64,000 bases of DNA from Zingiber officinale (GCF_018446385.1 NC_055989.1:132211004-132275003); one strand, 5' to 3'; counted from the stretch's first letter, positions 47,057-59,494 are shown. The notes: generated from the letters alone by a model not told the origin. A program made the numbers and translations.

Positions 47057-47394
47057 AAGATGAGGTGACTAATCCAAGGATCCACACACGACACGCTATC
47101 TCCACTATGAACAACTCCTTCTCGGTCGCAGCCGGAAGGAGAAGCCTCGTACAGACTCACACACAACACAAACACAAATACAAGAAGAAACCCTAAGAAT
47201 ACAAGTGAATACCCTTTCTTCTTGCTACTTGTTGTTGCCTCTTGAACGTTGAAAATGCTCCTCAAGTGCCTTCAAGAACTGGCGTGAGTGCTGGAGAAAT
47301 CGCCGTGAGAATCACTGTTAGCTCGCTGGAAAAGATCGCAAAGATCTGTAGAGAAAATGCTCCGCAACGGCTATATCCTGTGCTCCTAATCGAT

Positions 47395-47760
47395 TGAAAT
47401 CAACCCCAATCGATTGTCACGTCAGGTCTGCACAATCCCAATCGTCCATCACCTGCATCCTGTACAACGGTCGAATCCCAATCGATCGGCTTATCGATTG
47501 GGGCAGTCTGAACCGATCGGTGGATCGATTCAGAAGCTTTCTGTGTTCTCACGATCGCGCGAGAACTCCCAGCTCCAATCGATCGACCAATCGATTAGAG
47601 ATTCCCAATCGATTGCCCGATCGATTGGGAAGGCCTCTGTGCTCGCGATTTATGCTTCCAATCTATCGACCAATCGATTGGGTCATTCATTCCTTCGTAG
47701 CACACTCCAATCGATCGGCTGATCGATTGGGACCCTGTTCAATCGATCGCCCGATCGACT
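47395..47760. repeat. Cluster of CAATCGAT/ATCGATTG imperfect palindromes
   Basis: At least six units such as 'caatcgatcggcttatcgattg' and 'caatcgatcgaccaatcgatt' at short intervals. The same cluster recurs in the other LTR (50826-51185), and a related one in the internal part (49718-49950). Confidence 0.9.
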
Positions 47761-48010
47761 AAACACTCTGAACTTGACTCAAACTCAAGTCCAAAGTCCC
47801 AAACCCAACTTCTGGTCAACCTTGACCTATTGGGTCTCCATGCCTAGCATTTGGTCACACCCGACCAACCTCGAACTAGTCTTCTAGCCTCCTCCATCGG
47901 CCTTGCGTCCCTCAAATATCTCCTCATCCTTCACGCCTTGCCTTCAGGAGCTTCCTTCAGCCTCATCCTAGTTGTCGGGTCTTCCTTGCCAAGTTATATA
48001 AGGACTTACC

Positions 48011-48300
48011 TTGCCAAGACCACATGCTTGGACTTTCCAATTGTCTGGCTCCTCACCAGGACTTTCTCCTTTGCCAAGATTACACTTGGACTTTCCAATT
48101 GCCTGGCTCCTCACCAAGACTTTCTCCTTTGCCAAGATCACACTTGGACTTTCCAACTGCTTGGCTCCTCAATAGGACTTTCTCCTTTGCCAAGATCACA
48201 CTTGGACTTTCCAACTGCTTGGCTCCTCAGCAGGACTTTCTCCTTTGCCAAGATCACACTTGGACTTTCCAACTGTCTAGCTCCTCACCAGGATTTTCTC
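48011..48300. repeat. 58-bp tandem repeats in the LTR
   Basis: Units beginning 'ttgccaaga' at 48011, 48071, 48129, 48187 and 48245. The other LTR has three (51439, 51497, 51555). Confidence 0.9.
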
Positions 48301-48560
48301 CTGCCTAGCTCCTCACTAGGACTTTCCAAATGCCTAACATCCAATTAGGATTTTCCTAGTCAAGTCTCCTGTCAACCTTGACCTACTTGACCTGTATTTT
48401 CATCAACCTGGTCAACCCTTTGACCATCTCCATAGCCGGACGATTGCTCCAACAACCTCCTTATATTGCCAAACATCAAAACTCAAATCTTGACTCTAGC
48501 TTGACTCAACTCAAGTTTAGTCAAACTGGTCAAACTTGACCTAGGAAAATTGCCCCAACA

Positions 48561-50682
48561 ATCTGTCCCTTTTTGATGTTTGACAATACCTCTAAGTTAG
48601 GCTAAATCTCATGGTCTTAACCTCTTCTTTATACTAAGGCTAAATCTCATAGCCTTAACCTCTTCTTTATCACAAGGTTAAATCTCATAGCCTTAACATC
48701 TTCTTTATCACAAGGCTAAATCTCATAGCCTTAACCCTTTCATGACAAGGCATGAATGAAGGTTTCCTTCATTCTCTCCCTTTCCTAGAGGGCAAACTCC
48801 CCCGTTTGGGATGAAGGCCTAACTTAACCTTCCATTCTCCCCCTTTGTCACACATCAAAAACTGAAAACAAACTCTTCTCCATTGCCGCCAAAGCTCCCC
48901 CTTGAGCTCTAGTTCACTTCACAATGCTCATCCTAGAGCATGCATCAACTTCCCAATGAAACTCCCATTCATTGTATTCAATACTCCCCCTTGAGTAGTA
49001 ATCTTCTTCTCAATGCTCATCCAAGAGCATTTTTCACTTTACCAATGAAGGTCCGATCCTCTTCATTAATCCAATGTTCCCCCTTAAGCAGTAACCTACT
49101 CCACAATGCTCATCCGAGAGCATTTATCATCCTAGCAATGAAGATAACCAATCTTCCATTGTTCCCCAATACTCGACCCTGAATATTTTTCATTACGAAG
49201 GTTTAACCCCCTTCCAAGGTCCTTGAAGATAAATTTTCATGCATTCAAGGAGTAACTCCCCCTAAAAACATGATCAAACTTCTGTCATTGCACCAACAAT
49301 AACTTTGGAGTTCCTAAACAATTAGGAAAACTAAAACTTGAAGTTTTAAGGTTCAAAATTCAATAATGAAACTAAACCCCAACCTAAACTTCACTTAAGT
49401 CTACCTTAACCAATCAATACTTGCTTTCATCATAAAAACTCCCCCTAAATATATACAAGTGTATTCCAAAGGGTTAGAATGGTTAATGACCCTTGAAAAT
49501 CAAAACTTGAAGTTTTGAGATTCCAAAATTCGAAATTAAAACTAAACCCCCATCCTAAACTTCACTTTGATTTATCTTAACCAATACATACCTGTTTTCA
49601 TCAAGAAAACTCTCCCTAAATATATACGAATGTATTCCAAGGGATTTAGAATGGTTATTGGAACTTGAAGTGACTTAATGTGCTGAAATCAGGCTTTTTC
49701 AGCCATAATCAGACTTCCTAATCGATTGAAGTTGGGGCTCAATCAATTGAAGCTACTTCAATCGATCCATTGATCGATTCTGCAAGGTACTGCTCGCAGA
49801 AATTCTCTCTGAATCGATCGGCTGATCGATCCAGCCTGGGTCAATCGATCAGCTGATCGATCCACTGACTCTCTGTTCACGAGAATTGGCTTTCCAATCG
49901 ATCGACTAATCGATTAAAACCATCCCAATCAATCGGCTGATCGATTGAGTTTCTGATTTCTCTGAAATTTAATTTCAGCAGACTTCAGAAACTCCCCAAA
50001 AATTCTACAAACCTTTAAAAATCATGAAAACTTATGTAGACATTATTTAAGGTATATTCTATCAAGGAAAAATAGTTTTCTACGAGAATACTTTCTATTT
50101 TCAAAGAGTGACACAAATTTGAAAACTTTTAAAAACTTCAATGTTTTCTCCTAGTTTGTGTCTAACTTTTCAATGATGAATACTATCAAGAGATAGTCTT
50201 CACCAAGGTTTTCAAAAGCATTTTTAAAAACATTATAAAAACCAATATCCAACCATGTTCTTTGGGATCAATGCACATGACTTGTACATTAGCTTTCCCA
50301 ATGATTGGAAAACACATAACTATGTGTTTTGATGAACCTAAAACTCAACAAGATGCATTAAATCAACATCTTGAGTTTTGTTCACCATCCTAACATCTCA
50401 CTTGTATCTAATATATACTAAAACACATATAAGTCACCTTATTGTTCTTTGTGAGATGTATATTTGTTTTTGCCCTAAACTAAGGAATCATGCATAACTA
50501 TCTAGGCATTATGAAACTTGTGATCATCCACCTAGGATGTCACTTGGTGTCATCCCACTTGTTGAGATATTTACCATTCATGATAAATATTTTTTATCCT
50601 TAATTACAAGGAATTAAACATGATGCATGATATGTTATGACATACATCAAAAAGAAATAATTTTCAAAAGAAAATTAACATG
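48561..50682 (-). other. Non-coding interior of the palindrome-rich element
   Basis: Three kinds of repeats occur: about 40-bp units ('ggctaaatctcatagccttaacc', 48600-48745), about 110-bp units ('cacaatgctcatcc.agagcat', 48905-49145) and a pair of diverged about 180-bp blocks (49310-49480 and 49490-49665). No gag or pol homology. Confidence 0.7.
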
Positions 50683-51865
50683 AACCTTGAAAATGCTCCT
50701 CAAGTGCCTTCAAGAACTGGCGTGAGTGCTGGAGAAATCGCCGTGAGAATCACTGTTAGCTCGCTGGAAAAGATCTCAAAGATCTGCAGAGAAAACGCTC
50801 TGCAACGGCTATATCCTGTGCTCCCAATCGATTGAAATCAACCCAATCGATTACCACGTCAGCTCTGTACAATTCCAGTCGTCCATCACCTGCATCCTGT
50901 GCAACGCTCGAATCTCAATCGATTGGGACAGTCTGAATCGATCAGTGGATCGATTCAGAAGCTTTCTGTGTTCTCGCGATCGCGCGAGAACTCCCAGCTC
51001 CAATCGATCAACCAATCGATTGGAGATTCCCAATCGATTGCCCGATCAATTGGGAAGGCCTCTGTGCTCGCGATTTATGCTTCCAATCGATCGACCAATC
51101 GATTGGGTCATTCTTTCTTTCGCAGCACACACCAATCCATCGGCTGATCGATTGAGACCCTGTTCAATCAATCGCCCGATCGACTGAACACTCTAAACTT
51201 GACTTAAACTCAAGTCCAAAGTCTCAAACCCAACTTTTGGTCAACCGTGACCTATTGGGTCTCCATGCTTAGCATTTGGCCACACCCGACCAACCTCGAA
51301 CTACCCTTTTAGCCTCCTCCATTGGCCTTGCGTCCCTCGGATATCTCCCTATCTTTCATGTCTTGCTTTCAGGAGTTTCCTTTGGCCTCATCCTAGTTGT
51401 CGAGTCTTCATTGCAAAGTCATATAAGGACTTACCTTGCCAAGACCACATGTTTGGACTTTTTAATTGTCTGGCTCCTCACCAAGACTTTCTCCTTTGCC
51501 AAGATTACACTTGGACTTTCCAATTGTCTGGCTCCTCACCAAGACTTTCTCCTTTGCCAAGATCACACTTGGACTCTCCAACTGTCTGGCTCCTTACTAG
51601 GACTTTCTCTTGCCTAGCTTCTCACTAGGACTTTCCAAATGCCTAACATCCAGTTAGGATTTTCCAGTCAAGTCTCTTGTCAACCTTGACCTACTTGACC
51701 TGTATTCTCATCAACCTGGTCAACCCTTTGACCATCTCCATAGCCGGACGATTTCTCCAGCAACCTCATATTGTCAAACATCAAAACTCAAATCTTGACT
51801 CAAACTTGACTCAACTCAAGGTTAGTCAAACTGGTCAAACTTGACTTAGGGAAATTGCCCCAACA
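50683..51865 (-). repeat. 5' LTR of the palindrome-rich element, truncated
   Basis: It aligns with 47243-48560. The portion corresponding to 46235-47242 (less the TRIM) is missing. Confidence 0.85.
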
Positions 51866-52172
51866 CTTCTTTCCTTAAGACGATATTGCCCCGCTCAGGT
51901 GCTTACGGTTTATTGGCAATCGTCTCCCAAGATACAACGACTTGCGTCTCGAAATAGGAGCATTCCAAATTTCGTGCTCTGTTGAACTTTCGAAGCCTTG
52001 AAACTCTTAAGAGAGGAGAGAGGGAATAAAATCCAAGAGGAGAATTTACAACTTGAGAATTGAATTAGAATTTAGTGAAAGGAATGAGGTTTATTTTATA
52101 CGGATGAAGGGGTACTCTCAAGAGGTGAAAGATTTCTTCTAAGAGGTGAAAGAATATGAGATGTATCTTTTC

Positions 52173-54930
52173 CACTACAAAAAAACTGTAATTTAGGGAC
52201 GAATATTTGCAACGAATAATATTTGTTGCAAATTTGCAACAGATTTTGCAACGAAAACCAAATTTGTCGCTAATTAGCAACTAAAATAGCAACGAAATAA
52301 ATTCGTTGGATATTAGCAACAAATATATTTTCGTCACAGAATTCATTGCTAACTAATTGCCAACAAATATATATTCGTCACCAAATTTGTCGCAATTTAG
52401 GGACGAAATTTCAAATTCGTCCCTAATTATTTTTTTTAAGTTTAAACTTTTAAAAATTGGAAGATGACCCTAGAGAACTCGGAATGACATGAAACAAGTT
52501 TCTATAAGCACATATCGATCTCCTGGTCTTGTTAGTAGGGTCAAACATAATTTTATACAAATACACTGATGTTTACCCTACTAATAAGATCAGGAGATCG
52601 ATACGAACCCATAGAAACTTGTTTCGTGTCATTCCGAGCTCTCTAGGGTCATCTCCCAATTTTTAAAAGTCTAACCTTAAAAAACAATTAGGGACGAATT
52701 TGAAATTTCGTCCCTAAATTTTGCGACGAACTTCAGAGTTCGTCCCAAATTAGGGACGAATTTCTAAGTTCATTGCAAAATTTAATTTTTTCAAAAATCA
52801 AAATAAATACGTATAAAATGTGGAAGGTGGACCTACAGAGCTCGATATCGCACGAAACAAGTTCCTATAGATTCGTATCGATCTCCTGATCACAATGATG
52901 ACATCAAACATTTTATAAAATTTTTTAATCATAATAATAATTGGACGGAGTCTATAAGCCTTAAGACTTGACTTAAAAAGCATTAGAGTTTAGGGGATTT
53001 TGATATCCAAAAATCACTCATCTAAATATATTGTGTGAAAAAAATGTTTGAGGCTCTTATTGTGATCGAGATATCGATACGAACTCATAAGAACTTGTTT
53101 CGTGCGATTCCGAGCTCTGTAGGTCCACCTTCCGCATTTTATACGCATTTATTTTGATTTTTGAAAAAATTAAATTTTGCAACGAACTTAGAAATTCATC
53201 CCTAATATGGGACGAACTCTGATGTTCGTCGCAAAATTTAGGGACAAAATTTCAAATTCGTCCCTAATTGTTTTTCATAAAGTTAGACTTTTAAAAATTA
53301 GAAAATGACCCTAGAGAGCTCGGAATGACACGAAATAAGTTTCTATGGGCTCGTATCGATCTCTTGATCTTATTAGTAGGGTCAAACATATTTTTATACA
53401 AATACACTGACATTTATAAATTTTTTACCCCGAACGAGTAATAAATATTTAATTCTTGTTCCAAAAATTTATAAACATCATTGTATTTGTATAAAATTAT
53501 GTTTGACCCTACTAAAAAGAGAAGGAGATCGATACGAGCTCATAGAAACTTGTTTCGTGTCATTCCGAGCTCTCTAGGGTCATCTTCCAAATTTTAAAAG
53601 TGTAACCTAAAAAAAACAATTAGGGACGAATTTGAAATTTCGTCTCTAAATTTTGTGACGAACTTCAGAGTTCGTCCCAGATTAGGGTCGAATTTCTAAG
53701 TTCGTTGCAAAATTTAATTTTTTCAAAAATCAAAATAAATGCGTATAACATGCGGAAGGTGGACCTACAGAGCTCGGAATCGCACGAAACAAGTTCCTAT
53801 GGATTCGTATCGATCTCCTAATCACAATGATGGCCTCAAACATTTTATAGAAAATTTTAATCGTAATAATAATTGGACGGAATCTATAAGCCTTAAGACT
53901 TGACTTAAAAAGAGTTAGAGTTTGAAAATGGTTAGATGATTTTGATATCCAAAATCACTCACCTAAATATATTGTGTGAAAAAAATGTTTGAGGCCGTTA
54001 TTGTGATCGGGAGATCGATATGAACCCATAGGAACTTGTTTCGTGCAATTTCGAGCTCTGTAGGTCCACCTTCTGCATTTTATACGTATTTATTTTGATT
54101 TTTGAAAACATTAAATTTTGCAACGAACTTAGAAATTCGTCCCTAATCTGGGACGAACTCTGATGTTCGTCGCAAAATTTAGGGACGAAATTTCAAATTT
54201 GTCCCTAATTGTTTTTTTTAAAGTTAGACTTTAAAAATTCGAAAATGATTCTAGAGAGCTCGGAATGACACGAAACAAGTTTCTATGGGCTCGTATCGAT
54301 CTCTTGATCTTATTAGTAGGGTCAAACATATTTTTATATAAATACACTGACATTTATAAATTTTTTACCCTGAACGAGTAATAAATATTTAATTCTTGTT
54401 CCAAAAATTTATAAACATCATTGTATTTGTATAAAATTATGTTTGACCCTACTAAAAAGACCAGGAGATCGATACGAGCTCATAAAAACTTGTTTCGTGT
54501 CATTCCGAGCTCTCTAGGGTCATCTTCCAATTTTTAAAAGTGTAACCTAATAAAAACAAATAGGGACGAATTTGAAATTTCGTCCCTAAATTTTGCGACG
54601 AACTTCAGAGTTCGTCCCAAATTAGGGACGAATTTCTAAGTTCGTTGCAAAATTTAATTTTTTCAAAAATCAAAATAAGTGCGTATAAAATGCGGAAGGT
54701 GGACCTACAAAGCTTGGAATCGCACGAAACAAGTTCCTATGGATTCGTATCGATCTCCTGATCACAATGATGGCCTCAAACATTTTATAAAAAATTTTAA
54801 TCGTAATAATAATTGGACGGAGTCTATAAACCTTAAGACTTGACTTTAAAAGATCTAGAGTTTGAAAATGGTTAGGTGATTTTGATATCCAAAAATCACT
54901 CACCTAAATATATTATGTGAAGAAAATGGT
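52173..54930 (+). mobile_element. CACTA-like element fragment built of alternating large hairpins
   Basis: It opens CACTACAAAAAAACTG at 52173, the typical terminus of En/Spm (CACTA) elements, inside an LTR. The opposite terminus is absent; the sequence stops at the truncated LTR at about 54931. Between are three rounds of about 940 bp, each containing two inverted-repeat pairs joined by 'agggacgaatttgaaatttcgtccct' linkers. No transposase is recognised. Confidence 0.7.
52436..54925. repeat. Tandem array of inverted repeats (about 940-bp period)
   Basis: Hairpin type 1 at about 52440-52680, 53280-53605 and 54230-54545 (arms contain 'cctagagagctcggaatgac' and its complement). Type 2 at about 52795-53165 and 53720-54105, and a left arm only at 54660-54925 ('ggaaggtggacctacagagc' and complement). 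The two types share the core 'cacgaaacaagtt.ctatgg', so they are probably one ancestral unit doubled. Confidence 0.85.
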
Positions 54931-55700
54931 TAGCTTCTGGAGTATGCAAACTGATCGTCGAGGCTAGTGTTCGACACTATCTCCGTAAACGATATTGCTC
55001 CGCTACGGTGCTTAACGGATTGTTGAAATTCGTTCCCAAGATACAACGACGACGAACGTCTCGGAATCGTAGCACTCCGACTTCCGAGACCAGCGAACTT
55101 TCTAGTAGACTTCTTGGACTCTTGAATGCACAAGATGAGATGAATGCTTGAGGAAGAGAAGAGAGGATTGAGTGAATTGAGTGAATATTCCATCATCTGG
55201 AAGGTTCTATTTATACTGAAAGAAGACGTTGATTGTCCTTTGGGTGAGTGGATGTGTTCCTTGGGCTGGATCGATCTAGATCATCCATTCAAGTGCAAAG
55301 TGCGCCTACAAAGCGCCCATTGCGCACGTGCGCACGTGGCGGGTGGCGGGCTCACAGGTGCGAGCACCTGCTCGCCCTGGGCTAAGGGAGCACCTGTCCT
55401 TTTATTTTTTGTGTTAACTCCATTAACACATCTTCATTAATAAGTAGAGAATACAAATCGAGAATTTCCGATGTGGGACTATTCTCTCATGCACTTTATT
55501 AATGAATAATAAATGTTATTTTGGGCTGACTTTAAACATTAATTTCTCATTCACCCTTAATCGGTTTTGAGCAAATTAATAGTCTAAATCAATCTACGCG
55601 AATCGTAGACTCCAATTTTGAAGTCAATTACGACTTTCAACAATTGATGGCTTCCTTCCTCAAAATCGTTTTGGTCCATTTAAGGCCCCAATATCCAACA
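54931..55700 (-). repeat. 3' LTR, shortened
   Basis: It matches 60203-60554 and about 60970-61361. The terminus is replaced by CACTA-like sequence. Ends ATATCCAACA. Confidence 0.85.
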
Positions 55701-56258
55701 ATCCCCCACATGAATGGAAATTAATGCAATGCGTGTATGCATGCTGACACTTTACAAGAGTACAATCGTTAAGTCACTGCATCGGGAGAGGTAGCTTGTG
55801 GCTTTGAACCTTCCGTAGTGAAATGCTATCGAGTATACTAGGCTACGCAGTGAACGTGATGTCTTGAACTACTCAGCTGTTGGTGTATACTTAGACAATA
55901 ACACCCACACAGAGATCTATCTCACCTACTTTAGGTTCTCATGGTTGGTTCCGTTTCGGCCATGGATACCATCTTGGATTCATGAGTGTTTCATTGAAGC
56001 GACATGTCTTCACACTCACATAGGTGACACTTCTATCAAGAGTATCCTACCATACTCCACCTTATCAGGTATAGAAGTCACTAAAAGCATAAGCTTAACC
56101 TCACTACATGAGGTAGGACAACACAAATTCATCCTAGGATTGGGATAGAGATAAACTATCTAATGTGCTGGACCACAACTTCTGTAACTTCGTTGTCCCA
56201 TTGAAACAAGATCTTGGGATCTCCAGTCAACAAGGTTGGGTTACCGCTACAGTCGTTT

Positions 56259-57296
56259 TCAGTTGTAGATTTTTAATCCCATTCCTCTTGATGAACAGTA
56301 TACTTGATCTCGACTCAACCCCTTCGTTAGAGAATCTGCCAAATTATCTTTGGACTTAACATAGTCGATTGCAATCACTCCATTCGAGATCAACTGCCTA
56401 ATGGTATTATGTCTATGACGTATATGTCGTGACTTCCCATTATACATATTACTCTGTGCCCTTCCAATCGCCGATTGACTATCACAGTGGATTAGTACGG
56501 CAGGCACAGGTTTCATCCAGCTCGAAATATCTTCCAAGAAATTCCGCAGCCATTCAGCTTCCTCAGCTGCTTTGTCTAGTGCTATAAATTCGGATTCCAT
56601 AGTTGACCGAGCAATGCAAGTCTGCTTAGTGGATTTCCAAGATACTGCTCCCCCACCGATCGTGAATACATATCCACTAGTGGATTTGGAGTCTTTTGTA
56701 TCTGATATCCAATTAGCATCACAATATCCTTCCAACACAGCGGGATATTTTCCATAATGTAATCCATAGTTCATAGTATATTTCAAATATCTGAGAACTC
56801 GCATCAATGCTTTCCAATGGGTGTCGTTTGGATTACTCGTAAAATGACTCAGTTTGTTGACCGTACAGGCAATATCCGGACGTGTGCAGTTTGTGAGATA
56901 CATCAAACTGCCTATTATCCGAGAATATTCCAACTGCGATATGGTCTCACCATGGTTTTTCGCTAAGTGTTGACTTAGATCCATAGGTGTTTTCACTGTA
57001 GAGAGATCGTACGCATTGAATTTTTTCAATACAGATTCTACATAATGGGATTGTGTTAAAACTATCCCTTCTGATGTCCTGAGAATTTTAATTCCCAATA
57101 TAACATCTGCTTGACCCATATCTTTCATATGAAAATTTTTGGTCAACATTTTCTTTGTAGTCATGATTACATCATGATTACTGCCCATTATTAGCATGTC
57201 GTCTACGTATAGACAGACAATTACATAGCCTTCAGGTGTGTTTTTGACATAAATGCATTTGTCACATTCATTTATTCTGAATTCGTTTGACAGCAT
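56259..57296 (-). pseudogene. Copia pol, C-terminal RT and RNase H
   Basis: 345 codons open to the natural stop. It carries the RT catalytic strand YVDDMLIMGS near the start, then [26 protein letters not shown] and RNase H motifs ([64 protein letters not shown]). It is separated from the upstream RT part by an in-frame TGA at about 57316-57318. No catalytic residue loss was noticed in this part. Confidence 0.9.
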
Positions 57297-57317
57297 TACT
57301 TTGTCAAATTTTTCGTG

Positions 57318-58298
57318 TCATTGTTTAGGCGCTTGCTTAAGTCCGTACAATGACTTAACAAGTCGACACACATTTTTCTCATTTCCAGGAGCCATGAACC
57401 CTTCGGGTTGCTCCATATAAATTTCTTCTTCCAACTCACCATTTAAGAACACAGTCTTAATATCCATTTGATGTATTTCATGATCATACAGTGCTGCAAT
57501 GGCTATTAGCACTCGTATGGACGTAATCCTTGTCACCGGTGAGTATGTATCGAAGTAATTAAGGCCTTCCTCTTGCTTGTACCCCTTGGCTACAAGTCTG
57601 GCCTTATACTTGTCGATTGATCCATCAGCTTTATACTTACGTTTTAGTATCCACTTACAACCTAATGGTTTATTACCAGAAGGAAGGTCTACTAATTCCC
57701 AAGTATGATTATTCATGATAGACTCAATTTCACTATTAACAGCTTCTTTCCACATTTGAGCATCGGGTCTAGAGAGAGCTTCACTTAATGTTCTTGGTTC
57801 CATTTCTGACATGAAAGTCATGAAATCTGGCCCGAACGATTTCTCAACTCTAGCCCGTTTGCTACGACGTGGCTCCTCACTTTGATCGTCAATAGTCCTT
57901 TTATAATAGCTAAGTTCGGTAACGTCATATTTGTTTGAACTTCCGTTGTTATCACTTTCAACGTTTCCCTTTTTATTTGGGAATACGTTTTCAAAGAATA
58001 TCGCATTCCGAGATTCTATGGTTGTTCCCACATGTATATCAGGAATGTCTGATTTGTGAACTAGGAAATGATATGCACTACTATTATGGGCATATCCGAC
58101 AAATACAGCATCGAACGTTTTAGGTCCGATCTTTACTTGCTTTGGTTTAGATACTTCGACCTTTGCCAAGCACCCCCACACTTTCAGGTATTTGTACGAT
58201 GGCTTGCGGCCTTTCCACAGTTCATATGGAGTTTTATCATTTTTCTTATGAGGGATTCTGTTGAGAATGTGATTTGTCGATAATATTGCTTCCCCCAC
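57318..58298 (-). pseudogene. Copia pol, integrase C-terminus and N-terminal RT
   Basis: 326 codons. The integrase C-terminal part (ILNRIPHKKNDKTPYELWKG, FVGYAHNSSAYHF) is followed by a charged linker (RRSKRARVEKSF) and RT motifs ([64 protein letters not shown]). It lies in a different frame from the upstream integrase core and ends at an in-frame TGA before the RT catalytic strand. Confidence 0.9.
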
Positions 58299-59494
58299 AA
58301 GTTTTGAGGTAAGCCTGAATTTATCAACAAGGCATTCATCATTTCTTTTAGTGTCCGATTTTTACGTTCGGCAACACCGTTTGATTGAGGTGAGTAAGGC
58401 GCCGTTGTTTGATGGATAATGCCAGATTCATCAAACGGTGCACCATATTCTCCACCTCTATCGCTTCGAATTATTTTAATTCGTTTGTCAAGTTGGTTTT
58501 CAACTTCAGTTTTATAGGTTCTGAACGCCTCTAGGGCTTCGTCTTTACTTCTTAAAAGAAAGACATAACAGAACTTTGTGCAATCATCGATAAAAGTAAT
58601 AAAATATTTTTTACCTCCTCTAGTTTGCACAAATTTCAAGTCACATAGATCACTATGTATCAACTCTAGAGAAGTTGTTGTCCTTTCCACCGAATGAAAA
58701 GGTAGTTTCATCATTTTCGCTTCCACGCACACTTCACATTTGTGTGTTCCGTCAACATTGACGTTTGGTAATAATTTTAATTTGACGAGATGTTTGAGAG
58801 TATTATTATGCACATTTCCGAGTCGATCATGCCATAAATTAAAACACTCAACAACATAGCTGGAAGCATTTATTTTATTACCATCAAAATTTCGGAGTAC
58901 AGACATTACAACCATTTTGAATAGACCCTTTTCTAGGTACCCCTTTCCTACGAAGACATCATTCTTCGTAAGTACAAAGTTGTCTAACTGGAACACTAGC
59001 CTAAATCCGACCTTGACCAATGCCGCTCCAGAAACTAGGTTTTTACTGATGTCGGGAACATGGAGTACATCAATGAGTGTTAGCTCCTTTCCGGACGTCA
59101 TCTTCAGAACAACCTTTCCGAGTCCAACAATTGGCGACGTCGTGGAATTACCCATATAGAGCTTCCTGCCATTTATCGGAGTATACTTGGAGAACATCGC
59201 CTTATTGGAACAGATATGACGAGTTGCTCCAGTATCAATGAACCACTGCTTCGGGTTGGTATCCACCAAGTTGGCTTCAAATACAACCGCAGTGAGATCC
59301 AAGTCCTCAAGAGAGGTTGCGACATGATTCGCAGCATCCTTTGGCCCCTTGGTTGGCTTCTTTGGGCGTCTGCAGTCCTTGGACAGGTGTCCTGCCTTTC
59401 CACAGTTGTAGCAGGAGCCTTTGAACTTCTTTGCATGAGCCTTCTTTTTGAACTGCTTCGGCTTTTTAGCGTTCGGCTCGACTAGGTTGGACAT
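58290..59494 (-). pseudogene. Copia nucleocapsid, protease and integrase core
   Basis: An open stretch with a CCHC zinc knuckle (CYNCGKAGHLSKDC), the protease site WFIDTGATRHICSN, the HHCC integrase domain (HDRLGNVHNNTL, CEVCVEAK), and the integrase core with HSDLCDL, FIDDCTKF and YSPQSNGVAERKNRTL. The frame is lost in a G run near 58290-58298, after which homology continues in the next segment. It reads in the same frame as the gag segment, with a TAG at 59510-59512 between them. Confidence 0.9.

Larger units (their letters stand above)
46235..48560 (-). repeat. 3' LTR of the palindrome-rich element (carries a TRIM)
   Basis: It contains an array of imperfect palindromes of the form CAATCGAT...ATCGATTG (47395-47760) and five 58-bp repeats (48011-48300). 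Without the TRIM and one TSD copy it is about 1655 bp. Confidence 0.8.
46235..51865 (-). mobile_element. Non-autonomous LTR element with ATCGAT palindromes, TSD CTTCT
   Basis: It starts TGTTGGGACC (46235), ends TTGCCCCAACA (51865), and is flanked by CTTCT (46230-46234 and 51866-51870). The low LTR (46235-48560) is followed by 'atctgtccctttttgatg', the reverse of a purine tract, so it reads on the minus strand. The high LTR (50683-51865) lacks its first about 340 bp and the PBS side. The internal part (48561-50682) is non-coding and full of short repeats. A TRIM sits in the low LTR. Confidence 0.85.
32324..52172 (-). mobile_element. Non-coding (LARD-like) LTR element, its 5' LTR split by later insertions
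   Basis: The low-coordinate LTR (32324-33330, TGTTGGATATT...TTTCCAACA) is followed by 'atcccccacacgaatgg', the reverse of a polypurine tract, so the element reads on the minus strand. The second LTR starts at 35990 and is recovered in three pieces: 35990-36261, 46168-46234 and 51871-52172. The remaining about 370 bp are missing beyond the CACTA-like junction. The internal part has no gag or pol homology. The sequence beside the PPT is related to that of the coding Copia at 55701-56258, so it is probably a coding-less relative of that family. Confidence 0.8.

Noticed and set aside
47851-48348. Open frame of 165 codons with a repetitive protein
   Set aside because: It runs through the 58-bp LTR repeats, which happen to lack stops in several frames; overlapping frames are equally open.
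52436-52680. Single miRNA precursor
   Set aside because: The arms are far longer than a miRNA hairpin and are part of a repeating array; a small-RNA-producing foldback is the more careful reading.
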